DNA of 64,000 nucleotides from Apteryx mantelli. Taxonomy: Eukaryota > Chordata > Aves > Apterygiformes > Apterygidae. Within the stretch, counting starts at the first letter, position 1. The number at the start of each line of letters is the position of its first letter. The notes under the pieces were generated by a model. It was not told the origin of the DNA. It did not search any database and worked only from the letters and a program-made list of their open reading frames with translations. The stretch spans positions 134,256,516-134,320,515 of the forward strand of contig NC_089980.1 in NCBI RefSeq assembly GCF_036417845.1. The letters are read 5' to 3'. Made by a program: the position numbers and the translations under genes. Shown piece after piece: positions 23,460-35,559 of the stretch.

Positions 23460-24243
23460 TATCTTCTAAAGCCAATAACTGTGATCTCTTATTTTTACTG
23501 GCCATAATTGCTCTGTAGTTTTGACCCAAGGCTTGCTGGGTCTAGCAGTCTCTTTAAACAAATTAGACTGTGTTGTTGCACATATTCCCAAGTGGTTTGG
23601 AAAAGGTAGTGGATGAAACAGCAGCCAGGCTTGATGATGATGCAAAGGACTAAACAAGGTAGAGCTCCACAGTCAGGAAAGCAAAATTCTGAGAGATAAT
23701 ATTACAGAGGTCTGGAAAAAGAAGTGTGTCCTGGAGAAGGTGAGTAGGGAAGAGTTGTCCTGTGTCTCTTTCCACATAAGAGGTAGAAGGTATCAAATAA
23801 AATTTAGGAGAGACTTTAAAGAAATAAACACTCATAAGGAAGTTTCTTCACACAAAATATGATTAAGCCATGAATCATTGACAAGGGTTTTCGTTGACAA
23901 GGCCTCCCTAAACCACATTTGTCCTTACAATCTTGTGACTAAGCCTAAGACAGGAAAAAACAGACCTTCTTAATTTGACTTGTGGCTGTTGAGTAGCTTT
24001 ATCTTGGGCCCAAAGGGCTATATCTATATTAGTAAGTAGAAGAGAGCCATGACACAGGAAAACCGAGCACAGGACACAGCTCTATGATCATTTATACTGT
24101 CTGTTTGTTAGCACAGTCCCTGGCACAATTTTGGCCCTGGACGACTACCACTGATGCAAGCAATTCCCATAGGTCAGAGGATAGCTCATACTGCACACTA
24201 TTCCCGCTAGTCATTTTAGATATGGTTTCTCTGCTTTTGTGTT

Positions 24244-24280
<37 letters not shown>

Positions 24281-27200
24281 TGGGGGAATTCAGGCTCATG
24301 GATGCAAGCCGTGCTCTGTCACTCAATTACAGGATCAGAGAAGAGTCCTGGCCTGTTTTATTTAATAGTGTAGATGTAACCAATAGATCTGTAGTGCTAA
24401 AATACGAACAAGGAATTTTTCATTGTATCCTCCTATAGCTACAGATCCACAGTCAACTTATTTTCTCCTGTTGCAACTATTCATGGAGGTGGAAAGTCCA
24501 TTTTTTGGAGTCAATTTCCTACGTCTATCCTGAGGGGCAACACAAGGCTGACTTCAGCCAGATGCATTAGAAAAAAACTAGGGATTTCCACATTGCACTG
24601 GATGACTATTTTTAGGGAATTTAATTGATCCCATCATCTCCAAATGTGGAGCTGTATCCCACCAAAGAAAGAGATTGTTCTTTTCCCACAACAGTAGCCT
24701 TTTTTTTTTTCTTATCTAGACAGTCTAAAAAGAACTCCAATCAAAAGTACAAAGGAAATACAGAAATCAAAAGGGTCAGATTAATAGATGTTATTTCCTT
24801 CCTCTTGTCTTCACTTTCCCATCAAAAGCTTGACAGCACTCTTGTCTTATTAGTCTGAAGATGACAACAGATCTGACTTTTCCCTGTTGTTTTGCAATTA
24901 TCCTGTACAAACTGTCTATAAATTGTATTTGTGCTAGAAAAAAACTCTCAACTTCTGTAGCTTTAGAGTTGTCAAATAAGTCTAGATCTCTTTGTTCCAG
25001 TCACAAGAAGACCACAGTCTGTAAGTGTTAAATGATGCCAAATCCTGATGAATTGCTCTACACCATTGTATTGTTAGTAATGGTTTAAATAATTTTGCGG
25101 TAAGAACAGTCACAGTGATGAACCGACCACCTAGCAAAAGTGTTTGTCAATATTCCCTTCCTTAAACCTAATGGTTTACATACCCCATTTGTATGAGAAC
25201 ATCCCTGCCAGGCAAACTTCGGCTTTATTCCCTTGGAGAGCTGATAGGAGGGCAGCTGGACCCAAACTTTTTGATAGTGCAGCTCAGGCTATAATGCAAG
25301 CCATGGGGGAAAGTAAAGAGGTCTCTTGATTGACACACACCCTTCAGAGCTAATGTAGGACCTTGGAAAATCTCTTCCCTGGTAACCTGAAGAATGGACC
25401 AGTTTTCAAAACAGTGATGGGAATAGGGACTTTCCAAAGATTTGGTATCAGTGACTTCTTCCCCATGGCTGATCTTCTACAGGCTCTTCAGGCACTTGGA
25501 CAAGAGATCCCCCACTGAGACCCGGTTTTATGCCTGAGCAGCCTCTGTCAAGTGCTCCATCAAGGGTAACGAACATCCTGTACCTTCAGCCCACTGCCAC
25601 CTTCATTGAGTCTGCAAATGTCTGTGCCTCTCACTGTCATTTTCTCCTTTTCCTTAACTTTGGGATGGGGCAACTCAACACCACTGCTTGATGCTGCCTG
25701 TTTATTTACTCCTAGACTACAGGAGATTTTGACTAAATCACTCCTCCTGTTGTGTTTTCGTGCATTAATTCCCGTCTACTGTAATAAAAAGCAGAGACTC
25801 TCCTTTAGGTCCAAAGACATTTGCCGTCCTCGCCACACAGTCCAGAAAACAGACTACAAAAGGAGACTTTCTGAGCTGAAAATGTAAACAACAAACAAGC
25901 CTCTGAAGGAACACTCAGACAAAGAGATGAACTTACTCTTTCTGGATAATGAATTTTCCCTTTTTCACAAGGTCAAGTCCCATGCAAACTGCCCTGTCTG
26001 CTCTTTCACTACTGGGTCAAATATTAACTCTAACACACACCAGCTTCCTATCAGTTACAGCTCTGCTGCTTTTTCTGCGTACTAGTTACTGTTTGCCAAC
26101 ACCTTCTCCTCTTTTCTCTGGAAGAAAGAAGAGACGCAGCTTGCCCAGGCTCCCTTTCCCAAACATTGGGGAGCCTTCACGGAGGGCTGCTATCACCACG
26201 GGGCAGGGATTTACTTTTCTGCGGAGGCAGCCAGACTCAGGACAAACATTGCTGCTGCTCTCCAACTGGAGCTGGGCAGGGGGACAGGCGGGATGGAGCT
26301 GCTCCCCCTTCCCTTGCCTTCCCTCTCCCCAGCACTGTTTAGTTACAAAGAGCATTGAACAACGTGTGACGCCGAGGCCGGACCCTGGCAGAGTTTGCTC
26401 AGCAAACTCCCCCCAGAACAACTCCCCACAAGCAAACACTCGTGCCCCTCGTGCTGCCTGGGGGAGGCAGGAGCAGGGTTGTGCAAGGAACAGGCAAACA
26501 CTTTTTCCTTCTCCATTAGATCCTGCTGTTTTTTGCAGATAAGATGGCAATTGGCTTTACCTGTTTATGGCTGGCCATATTTCATCATCACAGACTTCCC
26601 GTGGATTTCATCTCCTCTCCTCTCTGTGGCCAGGAAAGATCTTAAGCTAGGGGTGCGTGTGAAGGGGGGCCCTGTGTGAAACCTCAAGTAGAGCATTTGG
26701 GGCTGTGTGGGTTGCATCTATGGCCTAGCTCACAGGTCAGTTAGCAGCAGGCAGCTTAACATTTCCAATGGGTCACTTAAAAAAATATTGCCAACACACA
26801 CATACAAACACAAAGAGTGTTTTAACATAAAAGACTCATTCCCCAAAAGCTTCTTTTCCCACATGCTTAGGAGGAACTGTACTTAGGAGTATCCTCATTT
26901 GCATGAAGCCTTCTCCATGAAGGCAAAAATTTGGAAGAAGGTTCAAACCATCAGTAGGGCACAAGAATTGAGTGCCAGTAGCAGCAGAGGGGCACACAAC
27001 CCCACCATTTTCAAGACAGAGCTTAGCTAGTTGCTAAAAGGGAACTAGGGTGTGCTCTCCTGTGATAGCATTGCACAGTGCATAGTGCCAGACAGTCTTT
27101 TCTATTTAATGACTTCATCTTCAAAGGACAGTACAAACCCATGGCTAAGTTAGATCCTAAATGTCTCAGGCAGGGAGTAATGGAGCACTGAATTATCCTA

Positions 27201-27820
27201 GAAGAACATCTGGAAGAATGGAGCTACTGCCGTGTCTACAGATTTCATAGGCAGGGATTGGGCATGTCCACAACCCTTTTACCTTTATCCTTCAGTAGCA
27301 CATGCAAGTGCAGCTGCAGCCCTACAACTCCAGTCAACGCGAGGACCGAAGCTCTGATCCATTCCTACATCCAGGGAGGCGGGTCTGTGCTTCCCTGTTT
27401 CATGCAGCCTTGCAGGCCAGCTCCCTGGCCTTTGCTAGGCTCGCAGTGCCTGGTGGCTGGGGGGAGGACAGGCTATCACAAAACATGGCCAAGAGCCATG
27501 GCCCATCAGCAGATTTGCATGGTTTACAGTACAGCAGATCACTGGATCCCACCTCCTGTCTCCTCCAATCCCGTGTCCTCTCCGGGTGCAGCCCACCAGC
27601 TGGCACAGGGCCTGAGAGCACAGAGCGATTTGGCTGCTCAGATCAGCTAATATGATTTGGTCATTGTTCAGGTCAGGCATCTTAAAACGTGTTAGGTTAC
27701 AACATGTTCATACATCACCAGTCTGTATAGCAATAGGACAACTGCAAGGGCAAGAACTCACTGTTCTCCAGGCAACCCATCTTTCCCTCCCCCAACTGTC
27801 TACGTTGCTCAACCCCAGAG
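23460..27820. other. AvBD10-AvBD9 intergenic region
   Basis: No gene supported. It holds a (GT)15 microsatellite (24249-24278) and a GC-richer island at about 25,950-26,700. In that island, antiparallel frames of 197 codons (+) and 154 codons (-) overlap each other. Both are low-complexity and match nothing I know. Another GC-rich patch at 27,250-27,660 just upstream of AvBD9 also has overlapping chance frames on both strands. Confidence 0.5.
24249..24278 (+). repeat. (GT)15 microsatellite
   Basis: Fifteen perfect GT units followed by GGTGGGGG. Likely polymorphic. Confidence 0.95.
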
Positions 27821-27823
27821 ACC

Positions 27824-27830
27824 TTTATAA
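27824..27830 (+). promoter_or_regulatory. AvBD9 TATA box
   Basis: TTTATAA lies about 100 bases upstream of the AvBD9 start. The leader between them shows no convincing acceptor, so AvBD9 probably has no separate non-coding exon. Confidence 0.5.
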
Positions 27831-27929
27831 GTACGGGGACTAACCATATCCTGCCTAGAAACATCAGTTTCCATCTGTCTTCAAATATTTTCTCACCTGT
27901 GAAGCCTATCACCCTACCAGCTGACAGTC

Positions 27930-30900
27930 ATGAGGATCCTTTTCCTCCTTGTTGCTGTTCTCTTCTTCCTCTTCCAGGCTGCTCCAGGTAAGATAGAAAA
28001 TAGGTGAGATGAAGGCTAAAAGGCTGCATTTATAGAGCAGTCCATTAAAGCCCAGTGCTGAGATTCATGATACCTCTGTGTTCTTGCACTCCGTACCTTT
28101 CATATTAGAAGTCCCCTTCCCTAGTCATAGTCCTAATCTTGTTGGATGGTCTTGTTGATGGTGTCTTTATAGCCCTGCAAATCTTGTATTCCAGTTGCCT
28201 GATGACACGACAGAAAGAAGATGTACTCCTGTGTATGCATGCAGGCAATTCTGTAGGCTGAAGCTTCAGACATCATCCTGCGATGTGAGAGATTTTTATT
28301 CTCACATTTGCATTCCCACGCGCTCAAAATGTATTTTAAATTAGTAGACCTCCTATATTTTTGAAAGAAAGTTGTAGTGACTGTTGGACTTTGCCTGAGC
28401 TCTATGCTGTCCATGTGCATTAAATGTATTCAGAGCACATGCAGCTTTCTAGGCTGTTCTCAGGACCTGGGGCAGTTTAAGCTACATCTCTGCTTCTGTC
28501 TGCAGGAGACACGAATGTGTATCTATTTTCCCAGACCAGCAAATATATATCTTCTCAGTGAAGAAAAATAGAACCCCTCAGGCCAAAAGTAGACCCTTCT
28601 AGGGAGGTTTAGACAGTGCCTGTACGGTGTGCTTCTGGACTGCTTTCTTGGATTTTGTCCATTCTATGCACCACAAAATTACTCTGGATCTTATAAAAAA
28701 TCATGACCTCTGAGATGGCTGCAGAGCTGGTTCAGTTCAGCAGAGTCTCTGGGAAAGGCCCAGAAGTTATTTTGTCTCATTCCATTAAGACCTACACATG
28801 GAAAAGACCCATCACACTAGAGGGCTTTTTAATCTAGGAGACAAGGGAAATCAAGGTTCAGTGAGATCTTTAAAAAGCAGCAGAGTGAGATCAGCAACAC
28901 ACAATCCTCAGATAATTTATGATTAACAAAAGAGGTAAGACTTGAGAACCACTGGAACAAATGGACTGAAATGTGGTAGATTCACCAGACATTAGATAAT
29001 TTTGAATAGATAGAAAATATATCTGCCTTTAAAAGGCATGCATGCCTTTTAAATCAAGGATACAGTCCCGTTTGACCACAGCTGTGATTGAGCTTGCCGG
29101 AAAAAGCACAGGGAAAATCTTTGGTTTGAGTTTTGCAGGAAGTCAGAGCAGCTGCTAATAATAGCCTCTTCTGCCTTTTAAGTGCATAGGTATACAAGGC
29201 TCCAAGTGATTTAAGAGATCCATTTGTGCTGAATAGAAAGAAAACAATTTGAATTTCAGGCTGAACATCCGAGTGCTTATCATGGAAATATTCTGAACCC
29301 ACACTTTTGGCCAGCTTTCTAGATGGGTTAACCCCCAGGTGGTTCCACTGAAGAAAATGAAGCTGTAGTGTTTGACACCAGGTGATCACTTGGCTCTTCA
29401 GTTCTGAACGCGTTGGGCATGGTAAAACCAGCATTCCATCTAGCTAAAATCACATACAGCACTAGTGACAACAGTTATTGAGTTTAAAGTGTATGCTTAA
29501 GTGTATAAAACATTTTCCTGGGGCAATTGTCAGTCTCATTGATCTGGTTGTGAATGAAATCCATCTTTTGCAATTTTATGCCATCTGTGTTAGCTTCACC
29601 ATATTTTAAATGTTAGCAAAGTGTATAGTTTTCCTGTGAGCATACAGAAAACTATTCAAAGCAGGATAGAATGATTATGATATCATATTTATGCTTAACA
29701 TTTGGTAAAACTTGAACTGAAAGCTTCAAGAAGTTCAGTTAAGACATTGTTATTTGAATAACATATCAATTTTTCTGAGAGTATTGTGAGATTCATTTCA
29801 AACATATGTTTTTCTATGTCTCCTATTGCCTTTTCACAGACAATAGTGTGTTTATGTGTAACTGAATGACAAATACATGTCTCCAAGAGAAATGCATTAC
29901 AGCCTGATGGTTTGTTTGCATTTTATTTGGGTGCAAAGACCTTAAGAAGGTGTGATCGGGTTGCCCCAGTCACAAACCCAGACACCAGTAAGAAAAGCAG
30001 GAGGTAGAAAGCTGCTTTCTTTCCTTTTCTGCTTTCTGTTTGGAATAGAGGACTGACTCAGGGAATCAGGGAATTTCCTCTTGTAAGCCCTGGCACTGTG
30101 GCAGGAAACCGCATACCATGCCTGGTAATCTGATACTGCAACTCTCTCGTCCTCTGCTGTGACAAATACACATGAATCTTCTTTCCTCTTTTTTTGCAGC
30201 TTACAGCCAAGAAGCTGCTGATACCGTAGCATGCAGGCAAAACCGGGGCTCCTGCTCATTTGTTGCATGCTCTGGAGCTTTGGTTGACATTGGGACTTGC
30301 CGTGGTGGGAAGCTGAAATGCTGCAAATGGTAGGATGAATTTTTCCAGCAAAATGCTACTGCACCAGGAGAAAAAAGACTTACTGGACTTTCCTCCCTTT
30401 TCGGATGCATCAGACCATCTTCCCCAGCCCTCTACACCCTCCAAGATCCCTTTAATTGTTGGTTTATATGGCTGACAATGAAAAAGCATAGCCTTGTGGT
30501 GTCAATCAGAGTATTTCCTGCTCAGGTGACACACAATTCCAGGGAGCTGATGTCCAGTTTAATCACTCTACCTCTAGGAAAATTTAGCTTGAAAGGAATG
30601 TCCTGCCCTGTCTTCCCCATCTTTGGAGCCTGTGAAAGTCCTTTACTGTTTGGTCCCTGATGCACCAAATGGTCACTGGAGTCAGCCCTAGATTATATAA
30701 AACTCAGCAATATGAATGTCATATTAGGTATAGGTCACTAGAAGAGCAAGAAGAAACAATATCAGTTTGCTTTACCCTAAAAAGCACAGGGAGAATTTGA
30801 TGATGAGGAGGGAGGAACCTGGCGTTCGCAGATGGATGAGCCAGGATGTCCTGAGCTCAAGGTGGCTCTGTGTCCAGCAATGGGGCTGTTTTCCTCAGAA

Positions 30901-31800
30901 GCTCGCTGAGACTATATCTCTACTGCGATATTAATGCATGTTTGAGCTTGCACTCAAGCCTGAACCCTCTGAATATCCATATTGCTAACAACTCAGCTCT
31001 TCCTCCAGCTTGAGAAGCTAATATCAGGCCAGAAACAGGTTGTGCTCCAACACTGCTTCTGCTAAGCAATGTGGTCACAATTGGCTCGAGACAGTCAGCT
31101 CTGAGGACTCTCCTCAGCCTGAGCCCAAAGGGAGTAGCATGAGCTTCCTGCTACCAAAAAGCGAGGTTACCAGTGTAGAATAACCACAAAGCAAGTCAGG
31201 ACACATAGCTGGAATGCAGTTTTCCATCTGGTTTACATTATCTGGTGCAAAGTGCCAAATATTAGGCCAAAGTATCACTGAAATCTCACTTACACCCTCA
31301 ATTAGCTGTAAGAGAGTCAGAGATTTCCTTTGAGCCAGAGGAGAATTTCCACCTTCTGAGAATAAAGCAGGTTTTCATCAGCACCAACTCCATGGGGAGC
31401 TGTACTGGAATATGCTATGGACTAGCTCTGCCGTTGGTGGCATTTCATGTCAGAGGAGCTGCATCAGATCTAGTCCTTTTGTACCTTATGCATCTTCTAG
31501 GTTATTTAATTATTTGTATTTATATTTAACTTAACTGGATTTCTGCAAAACTTCACACTGAAGAATACAAAAAAAGAAAAAAGAAAGAAAAAGAGTACCC
31601 TTGTCACCTTTACTGAAAGTGAGAGGGTCAGCCACTTTCACCAGCACAGTTCTTTATTCCTAGCTGGATTTATTCTAGCTAGATTATCACAAATTGGTTA
31701 TGTCAATCTGAGACTACAAGGTATTGCTTACTTGGTTGGATGGAGAAAGGCAAAAATAGCTAAGCACCTATCTTCTCTTTGCAGGACTCCCAGTTCCTAA
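27930..31800 (+). CDS. AvBD9: Avian beta-defensin 9
   Basis: Coding exons are 27930-27987, 30200-30329 and 31785-31800, giving 67 residues. The signal peptide ([20 protein letters not shown]) differs from the chicken one I remember by a single residue. The mature part keeps YSQE.ADT.ACRQ, the SCSFVAC block and [15 protein letters not shown], the hallmark of AvBD9. Cysteine spacing is C-x6-C-x4-C-x9-C-x6-CC. The phase-2 second intron splits the Trp codon TG|G, and the tail is W-T-P-S-S-stop, close to chicken W-A-P-S-S. Acceptors are ctctttttttgcag and cttctctttgcag. Estimated mature charge is about +3. A perfect AATAAA follows at 31995. Its 2.2 kb first intron contains a GGGAATTTCC NF-kappaB-type 10-mer at 30069. 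Confidence 0.97.
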
Positions 31801-31994
31801 ACCTGACACCTCACTGACCATGCAGACAAGACCTCTGGGAACTTATGAGACATCTCCTTTCTTTTGACATCAATGGATCTCGGCTCTGGTTGAAGCTCAA
31901 AGAACCTTTCCCATGGGGCTGAAGACCCTTGGGAGCAGAAGAAGATCTGAGGAGTTCTTGTACCCCTCATAAAGAGATTTGGAGCTTCAATTCT

Positions 31995-32000
31995 AATAAA
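31995..32000 (+). promoter_or_regulatory. AvBD9 polyadenylation signal
   Basis: AATAAA lies 195 bases after the AvBD9 stop, in CTAATAAAAGCATG context, followed by a GT-rich downstream stretch (GTGCTCGTGTACGTCAGGGTGG). Confidence 0.8.
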
Positions 32001-33056
32001 AGCATGTCACTGTAAAACCACATTGCTGACATGTGCTCGTGTACGTCAGGGTGGTTTTTGTTTTTATTATTGTCTATAAAAATCAAATTGTAAATGAAGC
32101 TTATTTAACTAAATTAAGTTGAATTAAGTACACGTGTCACTGAGTCCTGTTAAATCTCCACTGAGAGTGTTTGGGTTGCAAAGATCTGTGTGGCAATGTA
32201 TACATATTAAAAATCAAAAAGTACTAGAGCCCATTCTCTGACTGTGTGGCCAACTGGCATGTTTGGCCATATCTATGCTATTAAACTCTCTTACCCTCCG
32301 AAACAGGGCATGCATCTAAGACTGAAAAGGTCCCTGGGCTGTGCCCAGAGCTGTCCAGGAGAATGCTAGCTGCCCCAGTCAAGAGGATGCCAAGGGCTCC
32401 TCTAACCATTGCGCAGTATAGACAATAGTGTCCCCATACCCATTCCTTGGTGCCATTCTGTTTATTAATATAAATGAACATTGATGATTTTGTGCTACCT
32501 TTTCCTCCTCTGTTTTATGTGCCTGTTGTCTTCTTCTCTGCCATTTTCCAGCTGCATCTACTCTCAGTCTGCTTTTGACCCCTGCACTGCTGTGGTGCAC
32601 TGTGATAAGTGAAAGTCTAAGGTCTCTTCACTAAATTATTAAGAATCACATCTCTTCTTTTAAGGTGATAACAAAGACCCACCTCCCCACATTCAGAAAC
32701 TTTTTTTTTTTTTTAATTCCAGCATTGCTACTAGCAGTTAGCAAAAAGGCTATTCAAGATTTGGGCTCATTTTCAAACCTTCATTCATCTAGACTTTGTG
32801 CCAGCTTTCTACTACCATAATCATAATTTGGAGAAGCTATTCTCAATCATTACTGGTTCATCAAATAAGGAATAGGATCAGGCCATACTCCTTTCAGTAG
32901 GTTGGTTCAGTTTTTCTCCACTTCTTGGAGAAATGCACCACAGTGCACATGTCACATTGCCTCTGGGAGAGATGCGAGACGGATCTCTTGGCAAAAACAC
33001 AAACCAAGACAATTCCTCATGGGTGTAAGGAACAAACTCAAGTCTTTTGGAGCAAG

Positions 33057-33062
33057 TTTATT
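33057..33062 (-). promoter_or_regulatory. AvBD8 polyadenylation signal
   Basis: AATAAA on the minus strand, about 500 bases past the AvBD8 stop. It faces the AvBD9 signal about 1.06 kb away, so the two genes converge. Confidence 0.65.
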
Positions 33063-33560
33063 GAAATATATAGAGACATGCAGAGTATAGACTATGATAT
33101 ACAAACACTCCAGTTGTGCATTCAGTATTTTCTCTAGACTGTCTTTCAGTGCAAATCTCATTACTGTCAATTCTGAAAGGAAAAAAAATAAAATGAGTTT
33201 CTGTTCTGAAGCCCAAAGGAGGAACCTGCTCTGCATCCTCCCATAGGGACAGTCTTCCCCATGTCAGTAATCTACTCTCTCTAGCATCGATATTTGTGGT
33301 AGCAATATAGCTTAACTACAAGGACATTTTATAAAAAAGTGAAATACTGGTCTTTCCTGGGTGGTTCAAGGATCACTCTGGAGTTTCTTCAAGTCGTGAT
33401 GTTTGTTTGGTGGGAGAGTTTGTTTCATTTTTGTTGTTGTTGCTTGGGGGAGTAAGTTAAGCCCACATTTCCAGCCCAGAATTCTAGGGTTTCTGATGGG
33501 ATGAGACCTTTCCAAAACTGCCAGAAGCTCCACTTAGCCAGTCTGAGATGACGACAGTCA

Positions 33561-35477
33561 CTAATCATACTGCAAGAAAGGAAAGAAACTTTCAGGTTTT
33601 GTTCTTTTAACCAGGAAGAGATTCAAATAAAAATCACGGAAGGAATTGACTGAGGACCAAGAGCTGGAGGCAAATATTCCTGGATAAATGAGGAATTCAC
33701 TGCAAGAACTTCACGGTCCTTCTGCTGCTGAGTTTTAATCAAGAATTGCCTCTACATTTGACTTAATAATAAAATACCAGATCTTGATACCTGAAGCTTC
33801 TTTCTCATCTTGGAATCTCTGGTATGAAAAGGAATTTCTCTATATACATCTGCTGTTCACTCCTTGTTTTTAAAATATCTGCTACTAATATAGAACAAAG
33901 TTTAAATGACATCTCGAGAAATAAAACTAGCTATGGCATCTTCCATTAAAATGAAACAGGAAATGGAATTTTAGAACCAGTGGAAGCAGAGTATAAATTT
34001 TCACGATTTTTCTTCTGTGGTTTCATATTGGAGTAAGGATACAAGCTAAACTTTGGAATTGTAGTAAGGAATTAAGTAAAAATTAAGACTTTACGTTTTG
34101 TTTTTGCCTAACAAGTGGAGAATTATAGAACTGGAGAAAACAATTAGCAGAACAACATGACTCTCAGGTCCTCCTTTCGAACATGAGGCCTGTTCGACTT
34201 TGCAATATGGGATGCGTAGGTTCCCTACTGCCCATGAAATATGCATCTGACTCCTATGTCATGGGTCTCCAGATAACTAGCATATTAGGGGCTTAAGGGA
34301 TGTGTGTTCTGCAACCGTTATTACTGATCATGAGGGCTCTGAATCAGCTATTGGGATACACAGAGAAAAGAGTTACTTACAGAGTAATCACTTATCTCTG
34401 CTCAAGAGTTTAGACTACGAGCTATTTTGCCTACGAGGTATTTGAGCTAGATCATCAGCTTTACACAGGGAAAACTAATGAGGAAGTCCTCAGGAAATTC
34501 TATATCTGAGTGTACAAGGTCTCTGCTCCCTTGCTGGCTTGCACCAGAGGTGTTTCACATCTAAAGGGCAGAGTGGATGTATGTAATGAACCCGTTCCCC
34601 CAAGGAACACCTCGTCTTCACCGATTCCTCAACTCACCACAGTCCTACAGCAAGGGATCCCTTGCTGGCAACGTCCAAAGGCCCTTGTGCGGAGAGGACA
34701 GCGGTGCGTGGAGCAGGTGCCCCCAGCCTGTTTGCATTGCGTGTCGTTATTAGGTACGCGCATAAAACCTGCACGGAGAAGCAGAGCCTTGATTTTCCTT
34801 CCCAAAGAAGGCTAAATGCAGGTCAGGATTACAGCAAGACAATGTTCTAGTCTGTGCACTGCTAGACTGTACCCAACACGCCAGGAATATCAGTTGGCCG
34901 GTGCCAAAAGATGCATGGAGGACTACAAAAATATTCTAACAGCACAGCTGCTCTATTTCCTGTACCGTGGCACTGTTTAATTGGCTAACACGGTACTCTC
35001 TTCCAGCCTTCACCTTCGGATGCCAGGACTGTTGCTTCTCTGTGTTTTTTCCCCCTCCTTTACCCTTGATTTAGATGGAATTTAGCCTATCTGAATTGTC
35101 CAGACAAATTCTTCTTTTTCAGCTCTAATTGATGGACTACTACTATAATGCTATCTTTGACACCAAGGACAAACAGAAATAGCACCCTTAGGACCTATTT
35201 TCACAAGTTTTCACCTAATTTAATGTTTCTGGTTTTGTTTTTTTATTTTTTTTCCCTGGGATATACCACTGCTTCAGGTCTATTCCCATGTAAATTTTCT
35301 ACTGCAAACCTTGCAGGTAATGGAGCTATTTAGAAAAAGAGCTCAGAAAAATCATAATATAAACTTCTGTAAACTCAGAAAATTCCCTTTTTTTTCTTTC
35401 GATTTTATGTAGCTCTTACCTAAAGTGCTTTGGAGCACTAAGATGAGGACAGCAAAGAAAAGATAAGAAATCTTCAT
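33561..35477 (-). CDS. AvBD8: Avian beta-defensin 8 (inverted)
   Basis: Coding exons on the minus strand are 35477-35420, 34768-34638 and 33569-33561, giving 65 residues. The signal peptide is MKISYLFFAVLILVLQSTLG. The mature part starts F-M-R-V-P-N-N-D and has C-x6-C-x4-C-x9-C-x5-CC, with C.QAGG.CS..(R/H)C, TRAFG.CQ.G.PCCRTV as in chicken AvBD8. The first intron is phase 1 like its paralogs. The second intron is phase 0 (GTG|gtgagt ... tttcttgcag|TAT), and the last exon codes only Y-D-stop, the same end as chicken AvBD8. If exon 2 were not spliced, it would read V-S and stop. Estimated mature charge is about +5. The gene is convergent with AvBD9, and no long ORF marks it. Confidence 0.95.
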
Positions 35478-35541
35478 GTCCAAATTCAGTGTCACAAAAT
35501 ATAACAGCTGACAAGAAAAAAAAAATCATAGACAGGTCATG

Positions 35542-35548
35542 TATTTAT
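35542..35548 (-). promoter_or_regulatory. AvBD8 TATA-like element
   Basis: ATAAATA on the minus strand, about 65-70 bases upstream of the start codon. A T-rich tract ending in CTTGTCAG follows at about 35,509 on the minus strand and could be an acceptor of an upstream non-coding exon, so this TATA assignment is tentative. Confidence 0.4.
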
Positions 35549-35559
35549 CCTGCATGTGT

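Noticed and set aside
25949-26550. Antiparallel frames of 197 (+) and 154 (-) codons in a GC-rich island
   Set aside because: Low-complexity translations on both strands of the same DNA, no domain, no splice context. It is probably a compositional effect. A CpG-island-like promoter is possible but unsupported.
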